A stretch of 64,000 nucleotides of DNA from Bacillota bacterium (GTDB lineage: Bacteria; Bacillota; Clostridia; Saccharofermentanales; DTU023). A program made the translations under genes and the position numbers. The stretch lies in assembly GCA_023389255.1 (NCBI GenBank), contig JAEWER010000037.1, positions 76,690-140,689 on the forward strand, given 5' to 3'. Under the pieces are notes generated by a model. The model was not told where the DNA came from. It worked only from the letters and a program-made list of their open reading frames with translations, and ran no database searches. Each line of letters starts with the position of its first letter. Positions within the stretch are counted from its first letter, which is position 1. Below, one piece after another: positions 1 through 8,885 of this stretch.

Positions 1-672
1 TGGTCTCAAGCCAAAAATATTTTTCGTGATAAAATCGGCTGTTATTGCGCCTGTCATGGCAGAAATCAAAGCGAGAGCAGAAAAATTGCGATGCACTTCT
101 TCTAGTGCGAATACGATGCCTGCAACTGGTGCCGAAAAAGCGGCCGCTAAACCAGAAGCTGCGCCTGTTGACAACAAATATTTATGTTCAATCGTAGGCC
201 TCCTCAAAAGTGAAGCCACCGCTTCACCGCAAGCTGCACCTATCTGTACTGATGGACCTTCTCTACCAAGAGTCAGACCTGAACCTAAAGTGAGAAAGCC
301 ACCCACAATTTTAGCTGGTAATACTCGCTGCCAAGATAACTTCAACATACCAGATATAATTCCTGCTACCTGCGGAATACCTGAACCAGAAATCATCGGT
401 TCAAAACGTAATAACACACCACTAAAAATAGCGATAATCACTGCACCCAACACAGCTATGGTAATACCAACCCAACTTTTACTCGCCAGCTCTAGCCAGT
501 GGCTACTCAGCTCCTGCAATTGCTCCAGCACTAAACGCACGGAGACGATCACCACACCTACTACTGCACCGACTAAAATACCTTCAAGTGCCAGACGTGA
601 CTTTAGTTGTTTTCTACTGCATAATTCATGCTCAATTTGACCTGGTATTTTTCTGCCCAATAACTTCTTCAT
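1..672 (-). CDS. ClC-family chloride channel/transporter, 5' part only
   Basis: Membrane ClC protein that moves chloride, by channel or H+/Cl- exchange. The first 224 codons are in the window and the 3' end runs off the left edge. The translation begins MKKLLGRKIPG and contains two ClC signature loops: GSGIP (around residue 100) and GREGPS (around residue 135), which line the anion pathway. A hydrophobic helix lies near residues 28-45 and more follow. GSGIP and GREGP are diagnostic for the family; E in GREGP is the gating or proton glutamate in known members. The ATG at 672 has a GGAG ribosome site about 8 bases upstream. A promoter lies between the gene and the terminator of the tRNA gene upstream. 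Whether it is a channel or an exchanger cannot be told from this part. The opposite strand is also open here but codes for no recognisable protein. Confidence 0.9.
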   Translation of the reverse strand, partial: MKKLLGRKIPGQIEHELCSRKQLKSRLALEGILVGAVVGVVIVSVRLVLEQLQELSSHWLELASKSWVGITIAVLGAVIIAIFSGVLLRFEPMISGSGIPQVAGIISGMLKLSWQRVLPAKIVGGFLTLGSGLTLGREGPSVQIGAACGEAVASLLRRPTIEHKYLLSTGAASGLAAAFSAPVAGIVFALEEVHRNFSALALISAMTGAITADFITKNIFGLRP

Positions 673-690
673 GCTTAGCTCCACTCTTTT

Positions 691-719
691 ATTACAGAAC
701 GCAGGCAGGAATTTTGCAA
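691..719 (-). promoter_or_regulatory. Candidate promoter of the ClC gene
   Basis: On the minus strand TTGCAA (714-719), a 17-base spacer and TGTAAT (691-696) lie directly after the tRNA terminator and about 20 bases before the ClC start codon. The -10 matches consensus at 5 of 6 bases and the -35 at 4 of 6. This is read from sequence only. Confidence 0.5.
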
Positions 720-720
720 G

Positions 721-748
721 TAAAAAAAGCTACTCACGTAGAGTAGCT
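721..748 (-). terminator. Rho-independent terminator of tRNA-Gln
   Basis: Read on the minus strand, the stem AGCTACTC with loop TACGT and its complement GAGTAGCT is followed by a run of seven T. It starts within a base or two of the CCA end of the tRNA, so it ends that transcript and separates it from the ClC gene. Confidence 0.85.
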
Positions 749-822
749 TGGCTGCCGAACAAGGATTCGAACCTTGACAAACGGAGTCAGAGTCCGGTGT
801 GCTACCGTTACACCATTCGGCA
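749..822 (-). tRNA. tRNA-Gln (anticodon CTG)
   Basis: A 74-base cloverleaf on the minus strand. The acceptor stem TGCCGAA pairs with TTCGGCA, followed by discriminator G and an encoded CCA. The TPsiC arm contains GGTTCGAATCC. The anticodon loop CTCTGAC gives CTG, which reads CAG (Gln). The outermost anticodon-stem pair appears to be a C-U mismatch. A glutaminyl-tRNA synthetase gene is present at 22818-24536, so direct charging is possible. Confidence 0.93.
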
Positions 823-844
823 AGATGTGTCAGTTAACTTGTAG

Positions 845-874
845 ATCATATCACTTCCCACTACTTGAACGCAA
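845..874 (-). promoter_or_regulatory. Candidate promoter of tRNA-Gln
   Basis: Minus strand TTGCGT (869-874), 18-base spacer, TATGAT (845-850), ending about 22 bases upstream of the tRNA 5' end. The -10 matches consensus at 5 of 6 positions. Confidence 0.5.
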
Positions 875-915
875 TTGATAAAATAAAAGAAGTTTACGAG
901 ATAGGTGGTTAACGT

Positions 916-1983
916 ATGGCATCTGTGCCCGACTTTTCATGTTTAGATACATTTAACTTTACAGATAAACCAACGCCACGTACTGCGGTACCCAGCCTAA
1001 CTGTGCTCTTGCCGTGCTACAACGAACAAGCACAACTTTCTACAACCTTTAGCAAATTAACTGCGATTTTAGGCGATCAAGTGGAACAAGGTAGAATCAG
1101 CGCTTACGAAATATTGCTGGTCGATGATGGCTCAAGTGATCTCTCCTGGCAATTAATCAGTAAAGCGTCTGAGATTGATAGTCACATCAGAGGGCTACGT
1201 CTATCGCGTAACTTTGGTAAAGAAATTGCTTGGGTGGCTGGTCTACGTAACCTTAAGACTAATGTAGTCGTATTGATGGATTGCGATTTACAGCATCCCC
1301 CTGAGTGCATAGCTGAAATGATTGATGGCTGGTACGAGGGCTACGATATCGTAGAGGGTGTAAAAAGTGATAGGGGCAAAGAGTCATTCTTTTCCAAACT
1401 CAACGCCAATACCTTTTACGGCTTATTTAAGCATTACACTGGTTTTCAACTAAAAGATGCGTCAGATTTCAAATTACTCGATCAGAGCGTCTACGAAAAA
1501 TGGTCACTGCTGGATGAAAAAGCACCCTTCTTCCGTGGTCAGTCAGCCTGGTTGGGCTTCAAGCGTAAAACCTTTACTTTTGAGGTGCAAGAGCGTGAAT
1601 TTGGCACCAGTCGTTGGTCCGTTTGGAATCTATTACGTCTGAGTTTAGATGCAATCACTGGCTTTTCTGCTAAACCTCTGTTTGCCAGTGCTTTTATTGG
1701 CTTATTCTTTCTCCTGTTATTTTTTGTAATCGCTATTCAAACACTGATTAAATTCTTTAGCGGTACAGCTGTAACAGGGTTTACTACAGTAATCATGTTA
1801 GAGCTGTTAATCGGTGGTTTAATTACTTTGAGTTTAGGTCTTGTAGGTATCTACATAGCACGTATTTTTGACGAAGTTAAAAAGCGTCCGCTTTTCGTTA
1901 TCAGTGAATCTGTAGGCGAACCTCTTTGTGATACCACCGCTAAAAATAACGAAACACAACAACACACAACACAACAAGGATAA
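916..1983 (+). CDS. Polyprenyl-phosphate glycosyltransferase (GT2, DPM1/GtrB-like)
   Basis: Transfers a sugar from a nucleotide sugar to undecaprenyl phosphate on the inner face of the membrane, giving a lipid-linked donor for wall or glycan modification. Of 355 residues, the first ~240 are a GT2 catalytic domain: TVLLPCYNE near residue 29, LVDDGSSD near 68, and the metal-binding DCDLQHPPE near 120. Two transmembrane helices (about 254-280 and 290-318) follow, which is the GtrB/CsbB/YkcC architecture. The ATG has only a weak AGGTGG site upstream. The PHP-domain gene starts 10 bases after the stop, so the two are probably co-transcribed. A GtrA-type flippase candidate lies far away at 51163-51612. 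The exact sugar cannot be told from the sequence. Confidence 0.88.
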   Translation: MASVPDFSCLDTFNFTDKPTPRTAVPSLTVLLPCYNEQAQLSTTFSKLTAILGDQVEQGRISAYEILLVDDGSSDLSWQLISKASEIDSHIRGLRLSRNFGKEIAWVAGLRNLKTNVVVLMDCDLQHPPECIAEMIDGWYEGYDIVEGVKSDRGKESFFSKLNANTFYGLFKHYTGFQLKDASDFKLLDQSVYEKWSLLDEKAPFFRGQSAWLGFKRKTFTFEVQEREFGTSRWSVWNLLRLSLDAITGFSAKPLFASAFIGLFFLLLFFVIAIQTLIKFFSGTAVTGFTTVIMLELLIGGLITLSLGLVGIYIARIFDEVKKRPLFVISESVGEPLCDTTAKNNETQQHTTQQG

Positions 1984-1993
1984 GAGCTAAATT

Positions 1994-2881
1994 ATGGATG
2001 GTTACGAAGCACGTTTATTTTTTACTGAAATACAAGAGATAGGTATGGTAGATTTGCATCTACATTCAACCTATTCCGATGGCACACAAGAACCTGTATC
2101 TTTAGTATTTCAAGCGCTCTTCAATCATCTGTCTTACATCTCGATTACCGATCACGATACCTTAGAGGCATACGACAATTTGGATTCTATAAATTTATAC
2201 AATCTTCAGCTTATTACCCAAAAATCTGATGTAGTCTTAAATCTGCTCCCTGGTATCGAAATTTCTACTGTTTGGCAAGATAAAACCTTGCACCTGCTTG
2301 CCTATTTCCCAGAGCACACACAAGCAAAACTTCTCCCTTTTTTGGATGAGCAATTAGAGACTCGTGCCCAAAGAAATATTACACTTGGCACAAAGTTGCG
2401 AGAACTGGGCTATCCCCTACCAAAAGATTTTTTTACGAAAGCTAGTATGGGTAGATCACATGTAGCGCGTTGGTTGGTAGAGAATGGATATTTTACCGAT
2501 ATTGAGAGCGTTTTCAATAATTTATTAACACCAGGTAAACCTGGATATGTTGCCAGAAAGCCCCTATCGCTTGAGGTTGCCATCAACGAAGTGCGATCTG
2601 TGGGTGGAGTTCCTGTAGTTGCACATCCACATCTCTACGGCTGGGTAGATGATGCCAATAGCACTAAAAAATTAGAACGAAAACTAGCCGAACTAAAAGA
2701 AATCGGTCTTTTAGGGGTTGAAACAATTCACTCCAGCTCTAGCCAACGCCAAAGAGAGCAGTTGGCTAAAGTTGCTAAAAAATTAAAATTAGCATCCACG
2801 GCGGGCAGTGATTATCATGGTGAAAACAAGAAAAATCACGAGATGTTCTCAGCCCTGCCCGATTACTTCTATCGCCGATAA
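1994..2881 (+). CDS. PHP-domain phosphoesterase (TrpH / nucleoside bisphosphatase-like)
   Basis: PHP metallo-phosphoesterase. Relatives of the TrpH group hydrolyse 3',5'-nucleoside bisphosphates or remove nucleotides from the 5' end of RNA. The metal-binding motifs are visible: DLHLHSTYSDG near residue 20, ITDHDTLEA near 52, PGIEIST near 86, a HPH in VVAHPHLYG near 213, and GSDYHGE near 272. The length (295) fits the family. The ATG at 1994 is preceded by AAGGA overlapping the stop of the previous gene, but the conserved domain begins at a second ATG at 2045, so the true start is uncertain. It converges on the VanW gene with only two bases between the stop codons. The exact substrate is unknown. 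Confidence 0.85.
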   Translation: MDGYEARLFFTEIQEIGMVDLHLHSTYSDGTQEPVSLVFQALFNHLSYISITDHDTLEAYDNLDSINLYNLQLITQKSDVVLNLLPGIEISTVWQDKTLHLLAYFPEHTQAKLLPFLDEQLETRAQRNITLGTKLRELGYPLPKDFFTKASMGRSHVARWLVENGYFTDIESVFNNLLTPGKPGYVARKPLSLEVAINEVRSVGGVPVVAHPHLYGWVDDANSTKKLERKLAELKEIGLLGVETIHSSSSQRQREQLAKVAKKLKLASTAGSDYHGENKKNHEMFSALPDYFYRR

Positions 2882-2883
2882 GC

Positions 2884-4431
2884 TTATTTACCAACTGCAT
2901 ATACAGTGGGGTAATCTTGGTAGTAACCAGTAACTATTGCCTCCCTGTCTACTTCAACACCGTCCACATAGTAGATACGCCAGGTCCTGGTTTGCTGTCC
3001 TGAGATGCCCTGCTTAATTAACTTGCGCTCGCCAGGCGCTAGATTGGGATCTACTTTTTCTTGAACTTCTGGTTCTACGTAGCCTAAGTGTTCAACTTCT
3101 AGATCGATGGTAGCTCCTTGCGGATTCGCAGGACCATAAATGGAATAAGTTACCTCGTTGCCATTCATTTCTGCACAAATTGCATAGGGATAATCTGTAG
3201 GATTGCTTAAAATCAGATCTGCCCAATCTTCGATCATGGCATCCATCCCAGGATCACAATAAGCGGATACTAAACCGTGGTTATGATATTCCACAAAATC
3301 TAAATTAGCTTTGGCAGCCGCCTGAAATAATGTGGAGCTGACTTGACACAAACCGCCACCTATACCTTGCTCTACTCTATCCTCAATCTCAACAGCAGCT
3401 GGCATGTAACCGTTTTCTTCTGTCATGGGATTGATTTGTTGCAGAAGTGAATAGGTATCGTGCGGTTGTATCACTGTACCATTGATGCGCTGAGTACCCA
3501 AACGTACATTGTTGTTACGTGCCTCAGCTGAGTAGGGCAAGTACGTTGTAGCAGTACTCACTAAGCCCAGACCCTGATTCATCTCTGCGCTGCTGGCAGT
3601 AACAGGCACCTGCTTAAACGGTAATTTTATCTGTGTTTTAAGATCACCTTTTTGCAGCTGGGTGCTGATCGCCTGATAAAGCTCATCTTGCTTTAATTCA
3701 CGACCAGCCATACCCTCATCAAAAAGGAATGTTTTACTTGCTAAATCAAAGCCAGTAACCTGTGGCTTGCTAGAATCTCTATTACACTGCTTGGCAAGAC
3801 GCTTGATCTCTTGTTTGAGTAGTTCCTGATTAAAAGTTAACTTGGGAGTTAATTCTATCTTTTGCGTTCTCTTGTATTGCAATGCCTCTTGATAGATAGC
3901 ATCATTGGCAAAATCTAACTCGATATTTGCTGGCTCTATCGCTAAAGCTAGAGCATATTCACTTGCTTGCTCATCTATAGTTTTTTCTTTGTTTAGCCCT
4001 TTTTGATAGACACCATCTGCTTGATCTTGTTTGCTAGCGTTATTGACTAACTTATTTTCTTCTCCTTTGGCCGCTTTTTCGGCATTATGCTCCGCTTCAT
4101 TGGCTAATTTCTGTAAATGAACTTTCGCTCTTTCTGTCAGTTCTGCTTGCTCTTTTTCTAAACCCGTAAGAGGCAGGGTTACAGGCATCATCTTTTGGTA
4201 GTTAGCATTAGATGCAATAAAGCGATCAAAATCTAATTTGCTCATACCTTTGAGACTTTGTCCTAACAGGTAGACATCACTTGTGATCCGCTCCACTTTC
4301 TCTGCCGTTGTTGCAGGTTGCGTACCTTCAGTCTTATCTGCTGTAGTGTGAGCGTATTTGTACCACAGCAATGCAACAAGTAGCAGAATGAGTACCAGTA
4401 AAGAGCTTGCAATTATTTTCAAAAGACGCAT
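2884..4431 (-). CDS. VanW-family membrane-anchored protein with PG-binding-like and G5-like regions
   Basis: Probable cell-wall protein of 515 residues, anchored by one N-terminal helix (residues 7-26) with the bulk outside. After a charged, Lys/Glu/Ala-rich stretch comes a region like the PG_binding_4 repeat that usually precedes VanW (around 190-275). The VanW domain follows (around 300-435): RLGTQRINGTVI, then GGGLCQVSSTLF and EYHNHG motifs. The end (around 440-515) resembles a G5 domain, with ERKLIKQG and RTWRIYYVDG. The biochemical role of VanW is unknown; the family is linked to peptidoglycan and to vancomycin-resistance clusters, but this gene has no such partners. It lies just behind a hairpin downstream of the NlpC/P60 gene on the same strand, so it may depend on read-through. 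Start ATG has AGAGGAAAA upstream. Confidence 0.87.
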   Translation of the reverse strand: MRLLKIIASSLLVLILLLVALLWYKYAHTTADKTEGTQPATTAEKVERITSDVYLLGQSLKGMSKLDFDRFIASNANYQKMMPVTLPLTGLEKEQAELTERAKVHLQKLANEAEHNAEKAAKGEENKLVNNASKQDQADGVYQKGLNKEKTIDEQASEYALALAIEPANIELDFANDAIYQEALQYKRTQKIELTPKLTFNQELLKQEIKRLAKQCNRDSSKPQVTGFDLASKTFLFDEGMAGRELKQDELYQAISTQLQKGDLKTQIKLPFKQVPVTASSAEMNQGLGLVSTATTYLPYSAEARNNNVRLGTQRINGTVIQPHDTYSLLQQINPMTEENGYMPAAVEIEDRVEQGIGGGLCQVSSTLFQAAAKANLDFVEYHNHGLVSAYCDPGMDAMIEDWADLILSNPTDYPYAICAEMNGNEVTYSIYGPANPQGATIDLEVEHLGYVEPEVQEKVDPNLAPGERKLIKQGISGQQTRTWRIYYVDGVEVDREAIVTGYYQDYPTVYAVGK

Positions 4432-4445
4432 GATTTTCCTCTGCT

Positions 4446-4480
4446 AAAAAAATAGCTAGATTACCGAAGCAATCTAGCTA
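4446..4480 (-). terminator. Hairpin terminator/attenuator between NlpC/P60 and VanW genes
   Basis: Minus strand stem TAGCTAGATT / AATCTAGCTA (10 bp, 8-base loop) followed by seven T. It lies between two wall genes of the same direction. I see no convincing promoter between it and the VanW start, so partial read-through is likely. Confidence 0.75.
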
Positions 4481-4502
4481 GAAAACTTTAATTTATTGAC
4501 AA

Positions 4503-6074
4503 CTAGTAGACAACACGGCGCACAGTATACAAGCGATTGAGATAGTATGCACTATCTAGTCTGCTGGTGATAACACCTACACTATCATCAGATGCGTGCA
4601 CAAAGAGATTGTTTCCAATGTAAATTCCTGAATGGTACACTCTTCCGCTACTAGCGAAGCAGACAATGTCTCCCGGCACCAATTTGGAATAATCAGATCC
4701 TGGGGTAAAATCAATTGCCTTACCCTCTAAGGCTTGTGCATCAGCAGTACGAGAAATACTGATTCCTTGTTGTGCATAGAGATAGTACACCATGCCCGAA
4801 CAGTCAAAACCACTAGGTGAAGTACCACCATAAACATAAGGAACATTTACCTCAGCAAAATGGATAGCTTGGTTGGCAATATTCTGACCTGTGGTAGTTC
4901 CTGAATTAGCATCTTCTGCTGGCTGTTTAGCTTCTTCGAGATTATCTTTCTCTTCTGCTTCTTTCTTCTCGTTTTCTTTGGCTTCCTCTTGCTCTTTTTC
5001 TACATCGATATATTCATCTGTTAAAAGATCGCTACGGATATAACCAGTAATGGTCTGCTCACCCTTAGTTGCAACTATTTTGTACCAAGTCTCGTTCTGT
5101 GAGTTGGTGGCAACACCTTTTAATTCAACAGCTGTACCATAGTAGAGCTCAGTTACGACATCACTATTAGTTGATGAACCAGAACGTACATTTACACCAT
5201 AACTTGAATTAACATACATAGTGCCAGAAGTAGCTTCAAACTCTTCTTCAGCGGGCACTTCCACGGGCTTTTCAGGCGCTTTGGGCATCTCTACATCCTT
5301 TTCATCTGTGCTCAAATAAGCACTGTAGACATAGCCCTCCGCCTCTTCGTCTTTGATGGTTACTTTCGACCAGGTATCACCACTTGCCAAAACAGTCTTA
5401 ATCTCGTGTACAACTGTTCCTGGTTTTAATTCTTTGATTACTGACGCCTCGAAAGAATAATTCTCTCTTAGTAACAGATCGGTGGTGACATACTTATCGA
5501 CGCCAGTTTCAGTTTCTTCAACAGCTGGAGTATCTGGTTCAGTATTACTATCGCTGTTGTTATCACTGTTTTCATCTACCACTACTTTGTCAGAGTTAGA
5601 CTCACTCACAGGCTTTTCTACCACTTCTTGAGTGGGAGCTTCCGTTTCAGCAGGCTTAGGCGCTTCTGTCTTAACAATCTGTGGTTCTGCTTCGGTTGCT
5701 TTAACTTTCTTGTCAGCTGTAGCTACGGGCTTGGTCGCTTGGCTACTAACTTTTTTACCACGATACTGCGGAACACCCTTATCCTTAACTGTGAGTTCTT
5801 TCTTGGCTAAGGGAGAAATATTCAAAACTGGTTTTTTAGTAGGATTAGTAATTTTCGCTACCTTGTTACCCTGGCGCTGAAAGATCGCTGAAGAACGAAT
5901 TTGGGGTAAGAAGAGAGCCACCAAAACGAATACGCTCAACAACAGACCAGTGATTACTGGTAATCCTATACGAATTAATTTACTGCTAAAGCCACGTTCT
6001 AACACACCTACTTCCGTGTATTGCGTGGCATCCTGCCTGAGTTGGTCGTTATCATGTTTACGAAAAATCATCAT
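4503..6074 (-). CDS. NlpC/P60 cell-wall endopeptidase with two SH3b domains
   Basis: Cysteine peptidase expected to cut peptide stems of peptidoglycan outside the cell. Of 523 residues: a short cytoplasmic N-terminus, one transmembrane helix (about 32-57), a long Lys/Glu/Thr/Asn-rich spacer, two bacterial SH3 domains (about 190-258 and 283-352; the second has NVRSGSSTNSDVV), a charged coiled-coil-like segment, and a C-terminal NlpC/P60 domain from about 400. The catalytic Cys is 425 in FDCSG, the His is 481 in YHSGIYIG, and a third polar residue is His493 in HASD. Two ATG codons stand side by side and the GGAGGA ribosome site touches the first (zero spacing), so initiation at the second (6071) is as likely. 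A divergent PBP gene lies upstream. Confidence 0.93.
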   Translation of the reverse strand: MMIFRKHDNDQLRQDATQYTEVGVLERGFSSKLIRIGLPVITGLLLSVFVLVALFLPQIRSSAIFQRQGNKVAKITNPTKKPVLNISPLAKKELTVKDKGVPQYRGKKVSSQATKPVATADKKVKATEAEPQIVKTEAPKPAETEAPTQEVVEKPVSESNSDKVVVDENSDNNSDSNTEPDTPAVEETETGVDKYVTTDLLLRENYSFEASVIKELKPGTVVHEIKTVLASGDTWSKVTIKDEEAEGYVYSAYLSTDEKDVEMPKAPEKPVEVPAEEEFEATSGTMYVNSSYGVNVRSGSSTNSDVVTELYYGTAVELKGVATNSQNETWYKIVATKGEQTITGYIRSDLLTDEYIDVEKEQEEAKENEKKEAEEKDNLEEAKQPAEDANSGTTTGQNIANQAIHFAEVNVPYVYGGTSPSGFDCSGMVYYLYAQQGISISRTADAQALEGKAIDFTPGSDYSKLVPGDIVCFASSGRVYHSGIYIGNNLFVHASDDSVGVITSRLDSAYYLNRLYTVRRVVY

Positions 6075-6108
6075 TCCTCCAACTTGGCTTCACACGTCCT
6101 AATCGCAT

Positions 6109-6137
6109 ATTATACATTTGCTGTCACTTCGTAAAGT
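6109..6137 (-). promoter_or_regulatory. Candidate promoter of the NlpC/P60 gene
   Basis: A perfect TATAAT (6109-6114, minus strand) stands about 35 bases upstream of the start codon. The matching -35 (ACTTTA, 6132-6137, 17 bases away) is poor. The call rests on the -10 alone. Confidence 0.4.
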
Positions 6138-6204
6138 AGAACCATTGGCAGATTCAAAAACTCTACGCATCTCATGCAACAATAGAACCGTGCGAGCGGT
6201 TGAA

Positions 6205-6234
6205 TTGTCTATATAGCTTAATCAGTTATATAAT
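6205..6234 (+). promoter_or_regulatory. Candidate promoter of the class A PBP gene
   Basis: TTGTCT (6205-6210), an 18-base spacer and TATAAT (6229-6234). The transcript would have a leader of about 115 bases with a small stem CCGTGT/ACACGG (6243-6260); no known riboswitch is recognised in it. Confidence 0.55.
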
Positions 6235-6356
6235 AAAGCGATCCCGTGTTTTATTACACGGTAGCAAACTGACTGAAATAATTCTGCAATATTAAAATTG
6301 CATTGTCAAACAGAAATATGCATCTGGTTTTCCACCAGTCATATACGAGGAAATAA

Positions 6357-8783
6357 ATGCAAAATAATAACTCCGCAAATCAACAGGGCAACCTTGGCAA
6401 GCGTAGTTCTAAGGTAGCAGGTAATTCACCCCTAATGAATAATCAAAGGCCCACGGCTGGCAGAAATTCAGCTTCTGCTTCGCGTGAACGGAAGATGCTA
6501 GGTAGAGGTGCCCGTCGTTTCACGGCACAGGAAGTGAAAGCATATCGTCGTTCCTTGCGTTCTCGCATCAAAGGTAAACCTTCTAGCTCTCAATCTCCTT
6601 CGACGATTGTTGGCTTGCTGGGCGGTGTCGTTTCTCGCTCACTTAAGTTAATCTTAATTCTTCTAATTATCTTAGGTATGGGCTTTGCTGGTCTCGGCAC
6701 CGGTATGCTATTTGGCTATATTTCAACAGCTGGTGATTTAGACATTAAGAACATCTCCACTACTACACAAAAAACACAGCTATTAGATAAAGACGGTAAC
6801 GTAATAAATACATTAAGCAATACAGGTCAAGTTAACCGTGAATTTGTCCCTTACAGTGAATTGGCTAACACTTACATTGCCAAAGCCTTTATGGCAATCG
6901 AAGACGAGCGCTTCATGCAACATCACGGCATCGATCCTACTCGTATCGCTTCAGCTATTTTCAGTGCCTTAGCCAATGGTGGAACGCCCACACATGGCGG
7001 CTCAACTATCACCCAACAAACTGTTAAATTGATCTCTGGTGCTGACGACATTTCTGCTCAAAGAAAGATTCAAGAATGGTACAACGCCTATCGCTTAGAA
7101 CAAAATCGCTCTAAAGAAGGTGTTTTGGATCTATATTTGAACTTAGTCCCAATGGCAAATAATATCGTGGGCGTACAAGCAGCTTCTAAAGCATATTTCA
7201 ACAAAGATGCCAAAGAACTGAATATCGAAGAATGTGCTTTGCTCGCTAGTATACCCAACATGCCTTCCGTGCTAAATCCTCGTACTGAGTATGGTAGACG
7301 TAACGCTTTGCGTCGTATGCGCTTAACCTTGGGAAAAATGTATGAGCTTGGTTTTATCGATGATGCTCAATATCAAGATGCTCGTACACACGAAATAAAT
7401 TTTGATTTTTCTAGCGAAAACAACGCACCTGTGGAGATACGCTCTTATTTTGCTGATTATGTAATTGAATCTGTTATCAACGACTTAGTCAAAGAACTAG
7501 GTTATTCGTACGAATTAGCCGAGATGACTGTTTACAGCCAGGGCTTGACCATCGAAACTACCATGGATCAAAAATTGCAAGCCCGTTTAGACGAAGTCTA
7601 TAAAGACGAGAGCCTATTTACCAATGTTCCTTGGCTTTTAGAAGACTCACCTGAACATCCTCAGTCTTCAATTGTAGTAATTGAAAATAATCCCGATGAT
7701 CCTGGACGTATTCGTGGCATGGTAGGCGGTTACGGAGAAAAGAAAAAGAATTCGGTCTTCAATCGAGCCACAGATGCGTATCGTCAACCAGGCTCTTCAA
7801 TCAAGCCTATTCTCGTATATGGTCCTGCTTTAGATACTAATAAGATTACACAAAATACTATCTTTAACGATCGTCCTATGTATCTAAATCCTGAGGAGCC
7901 AGATACACCTTGGCCTTTGAACTTCTCACGTTCTTACATGGGACAAGTCAACTTGCACACAGCTCTAGTTGCATCACTCAATACTATTGCCGTAGATGTT
8001 TTTACTAACTGGGTTACTCCTTCGGTAGCTCTAGAGTATCTCAAGCGTATGGGTATCGATAGAACGAACGATCGCTTCCCTTCCATGGCTATCGGCGGTT
8101 TTACTAAAGGTGTAAACACTAAGTTGATGGCTGGCGCCTACGCCACTTTAGCTAATAAAGGTATCTACACTGAGCCAACTGTGTATAAACGTGTACTAAA
8201 AGCCGACGGTTCAGTGTTGCTAGATAAAACTCACCCACAACAAACTAGAGTTTTCCGTGAACAAGTGACTTCCGTTTTAACCCCAATCTTAACCTCGATT
8301 GCCAACAATAATGGTGCCACTCCTTATAACCAGGTAGCTGCTGGTAAAACTGGTACCACCGATGATGATATCGATAAATGGTTCTGTGGTTATACCCCTT
8401 ATTACACAGCAGCTGTTTGGTATGGTTACGACAACAATTCTGGTCGTAGAACGGAAATTCCTTCTGCTGATTTGTGGAATGCTATAGGTCTATGGCGTGC
8501 ATCAATGACAGCCATTCATCAAGATTTACCTTATAAAAACTTTGAAACAGCTAGTTATAGTAATTACAACAACTATTACACTCCTGAACCTGAATCAGAG
8601 CCTGAGCCTGAAACAGAAGAAAAGCCTGAAGAGGCTAACAAGCAACCCGCAGAACCAGCACAAAATCAAGCTGAAAATAATAACAACACCAGTAATGATG
8701 ATGCTAATTCAAAGAATCAAGACCAGGGAGATGAGCAAAATCAAAATACAAATCAGCCAGAAAATCCTAATGGTGGTAATTAA
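6357..8783 (+). CDS. Class A penicillin-binding protein (PBP1a-type)
   Basis: Bifunctional peptidoglycan synthase: polymerises lipid II and cross-links the stems. The 808 residues show a basic cytoplasmic tail, one transmembrane helix (about 97-121), a GT51 transglycosylase domain (catalytic Glu182 in AIEDERF; GGSTITQQ near 214), and a transpeptidase domain with the SxxK serine in GSSIKP near 480, SLNT near 540 and KTGTTDDD near 664. The end is a low-complexity tail of Pro/Glu followed by Asn/Gln/Glu, likely an extracellular wall-spanning or interaction tail. It stands alone, diverging from the NlpC/P60 gene and ending at a strong terminator. The ribosome site is GAGGAAATA before the ATG. Confidence 0.96.
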   Translation: MQNNNSANQQGNLGKRSSKVAGNSPLMNNQRPTAGRNSASASRERKMLGRGARRFTAQEVKAYRRSLRSRIKGKPSSSQSPSTIVGLLGGVVSRSLKLILILLIILGMGFAGLGTGMLFGYISTAGDLDIKNISTTTQKTQLLDKDGNVINTLSNTGQVNREFVPYSELANTYIAKAFMAIEDERFMQHHGIDPTRIASAIFSALANGGTPTHGGSTITQQTVKLISGADDISAQRKIQEWYNAYRLEQNRSKEGVLDLYLNLVPMANNIVGVQAASKAYFNKDAKELNIEECALLASIPNMPSVLNPRTEYGRRNALRRMRLTLGKMYELGFIDDAQYQDARTHEINFDFSSENNAPVEIRSYFADYVIESVINDLVKELGYSYELAEMTVYSQGLTIETTMDQKLQARLDEVYKDESLFTNVPWLLEDSPEHPQSSIVVIENNPDDPGRIRGMVGGYGEKKKNSVFNRATDAYRQPGSSIKPILVYGPALDTNKITQNTIFNDRPMYLNPEEPDTPWPLNFSRSYMGQVNLHTALVASLNTIAVDVFTNWVTPSVALEYLKRMGIDRTNDRFPSMAIGGFTKGVNTKLMAGAYATLANKGIYTEPTVYKRVLKADGSVLLDKTHPQQTRVFREQVTSVLTPILTSIANNNGATPYNQVAAGKTGTTDDDIDKWFCGYTPYYTAAVWYGYDNNSGRRTEIPSADLWNAIGLWRASMTAIHQDLPYKNFETASYSNYNNYYTPEPESEPEPETEEKPEEANKQPAEPAQNQAENNNNTSNDDANSKNQDQGDEQNQNTNQPENPNGGN

Positions 8784-8837
8784 TAGTTTGGCTAACTAGT
8801 TATTTAATCGTCGATTCTGTACAATGAACAGAAAACT

Positions 8838-8866
8838 AAAAAGTAGCGTTAAACGCTACTTTTTCT
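8838..8866 (+). terminator. Rho-independent terminator after the PBP gene
   Basis: Stem AAAAAGTAGCG / CGCTACTTTTT with a short TTAA loop, ending in a T-rich run. It closes the PBP transcript just before the deaminase gene. Confidence 0.8.
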
Positions 8867-8885
8867 TTAGGTGCAAGGAGGTCTT

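Noticed and set aside
26..640. Long open frame on the plus strand at the left edge
   Set aside because: It is the shadow of the ClC gene on the minus strand, whose translation has clear GSGIP and GREGPS motifs; the plus-strand translation is Pro/Thr/Ser-rich with no domain.
8570..8660. Repeated CCTGAGCCTGAA-like motif
   Set aside because: This is the Pro-Glu coding tail of the PBP, not a DNA repeat element.
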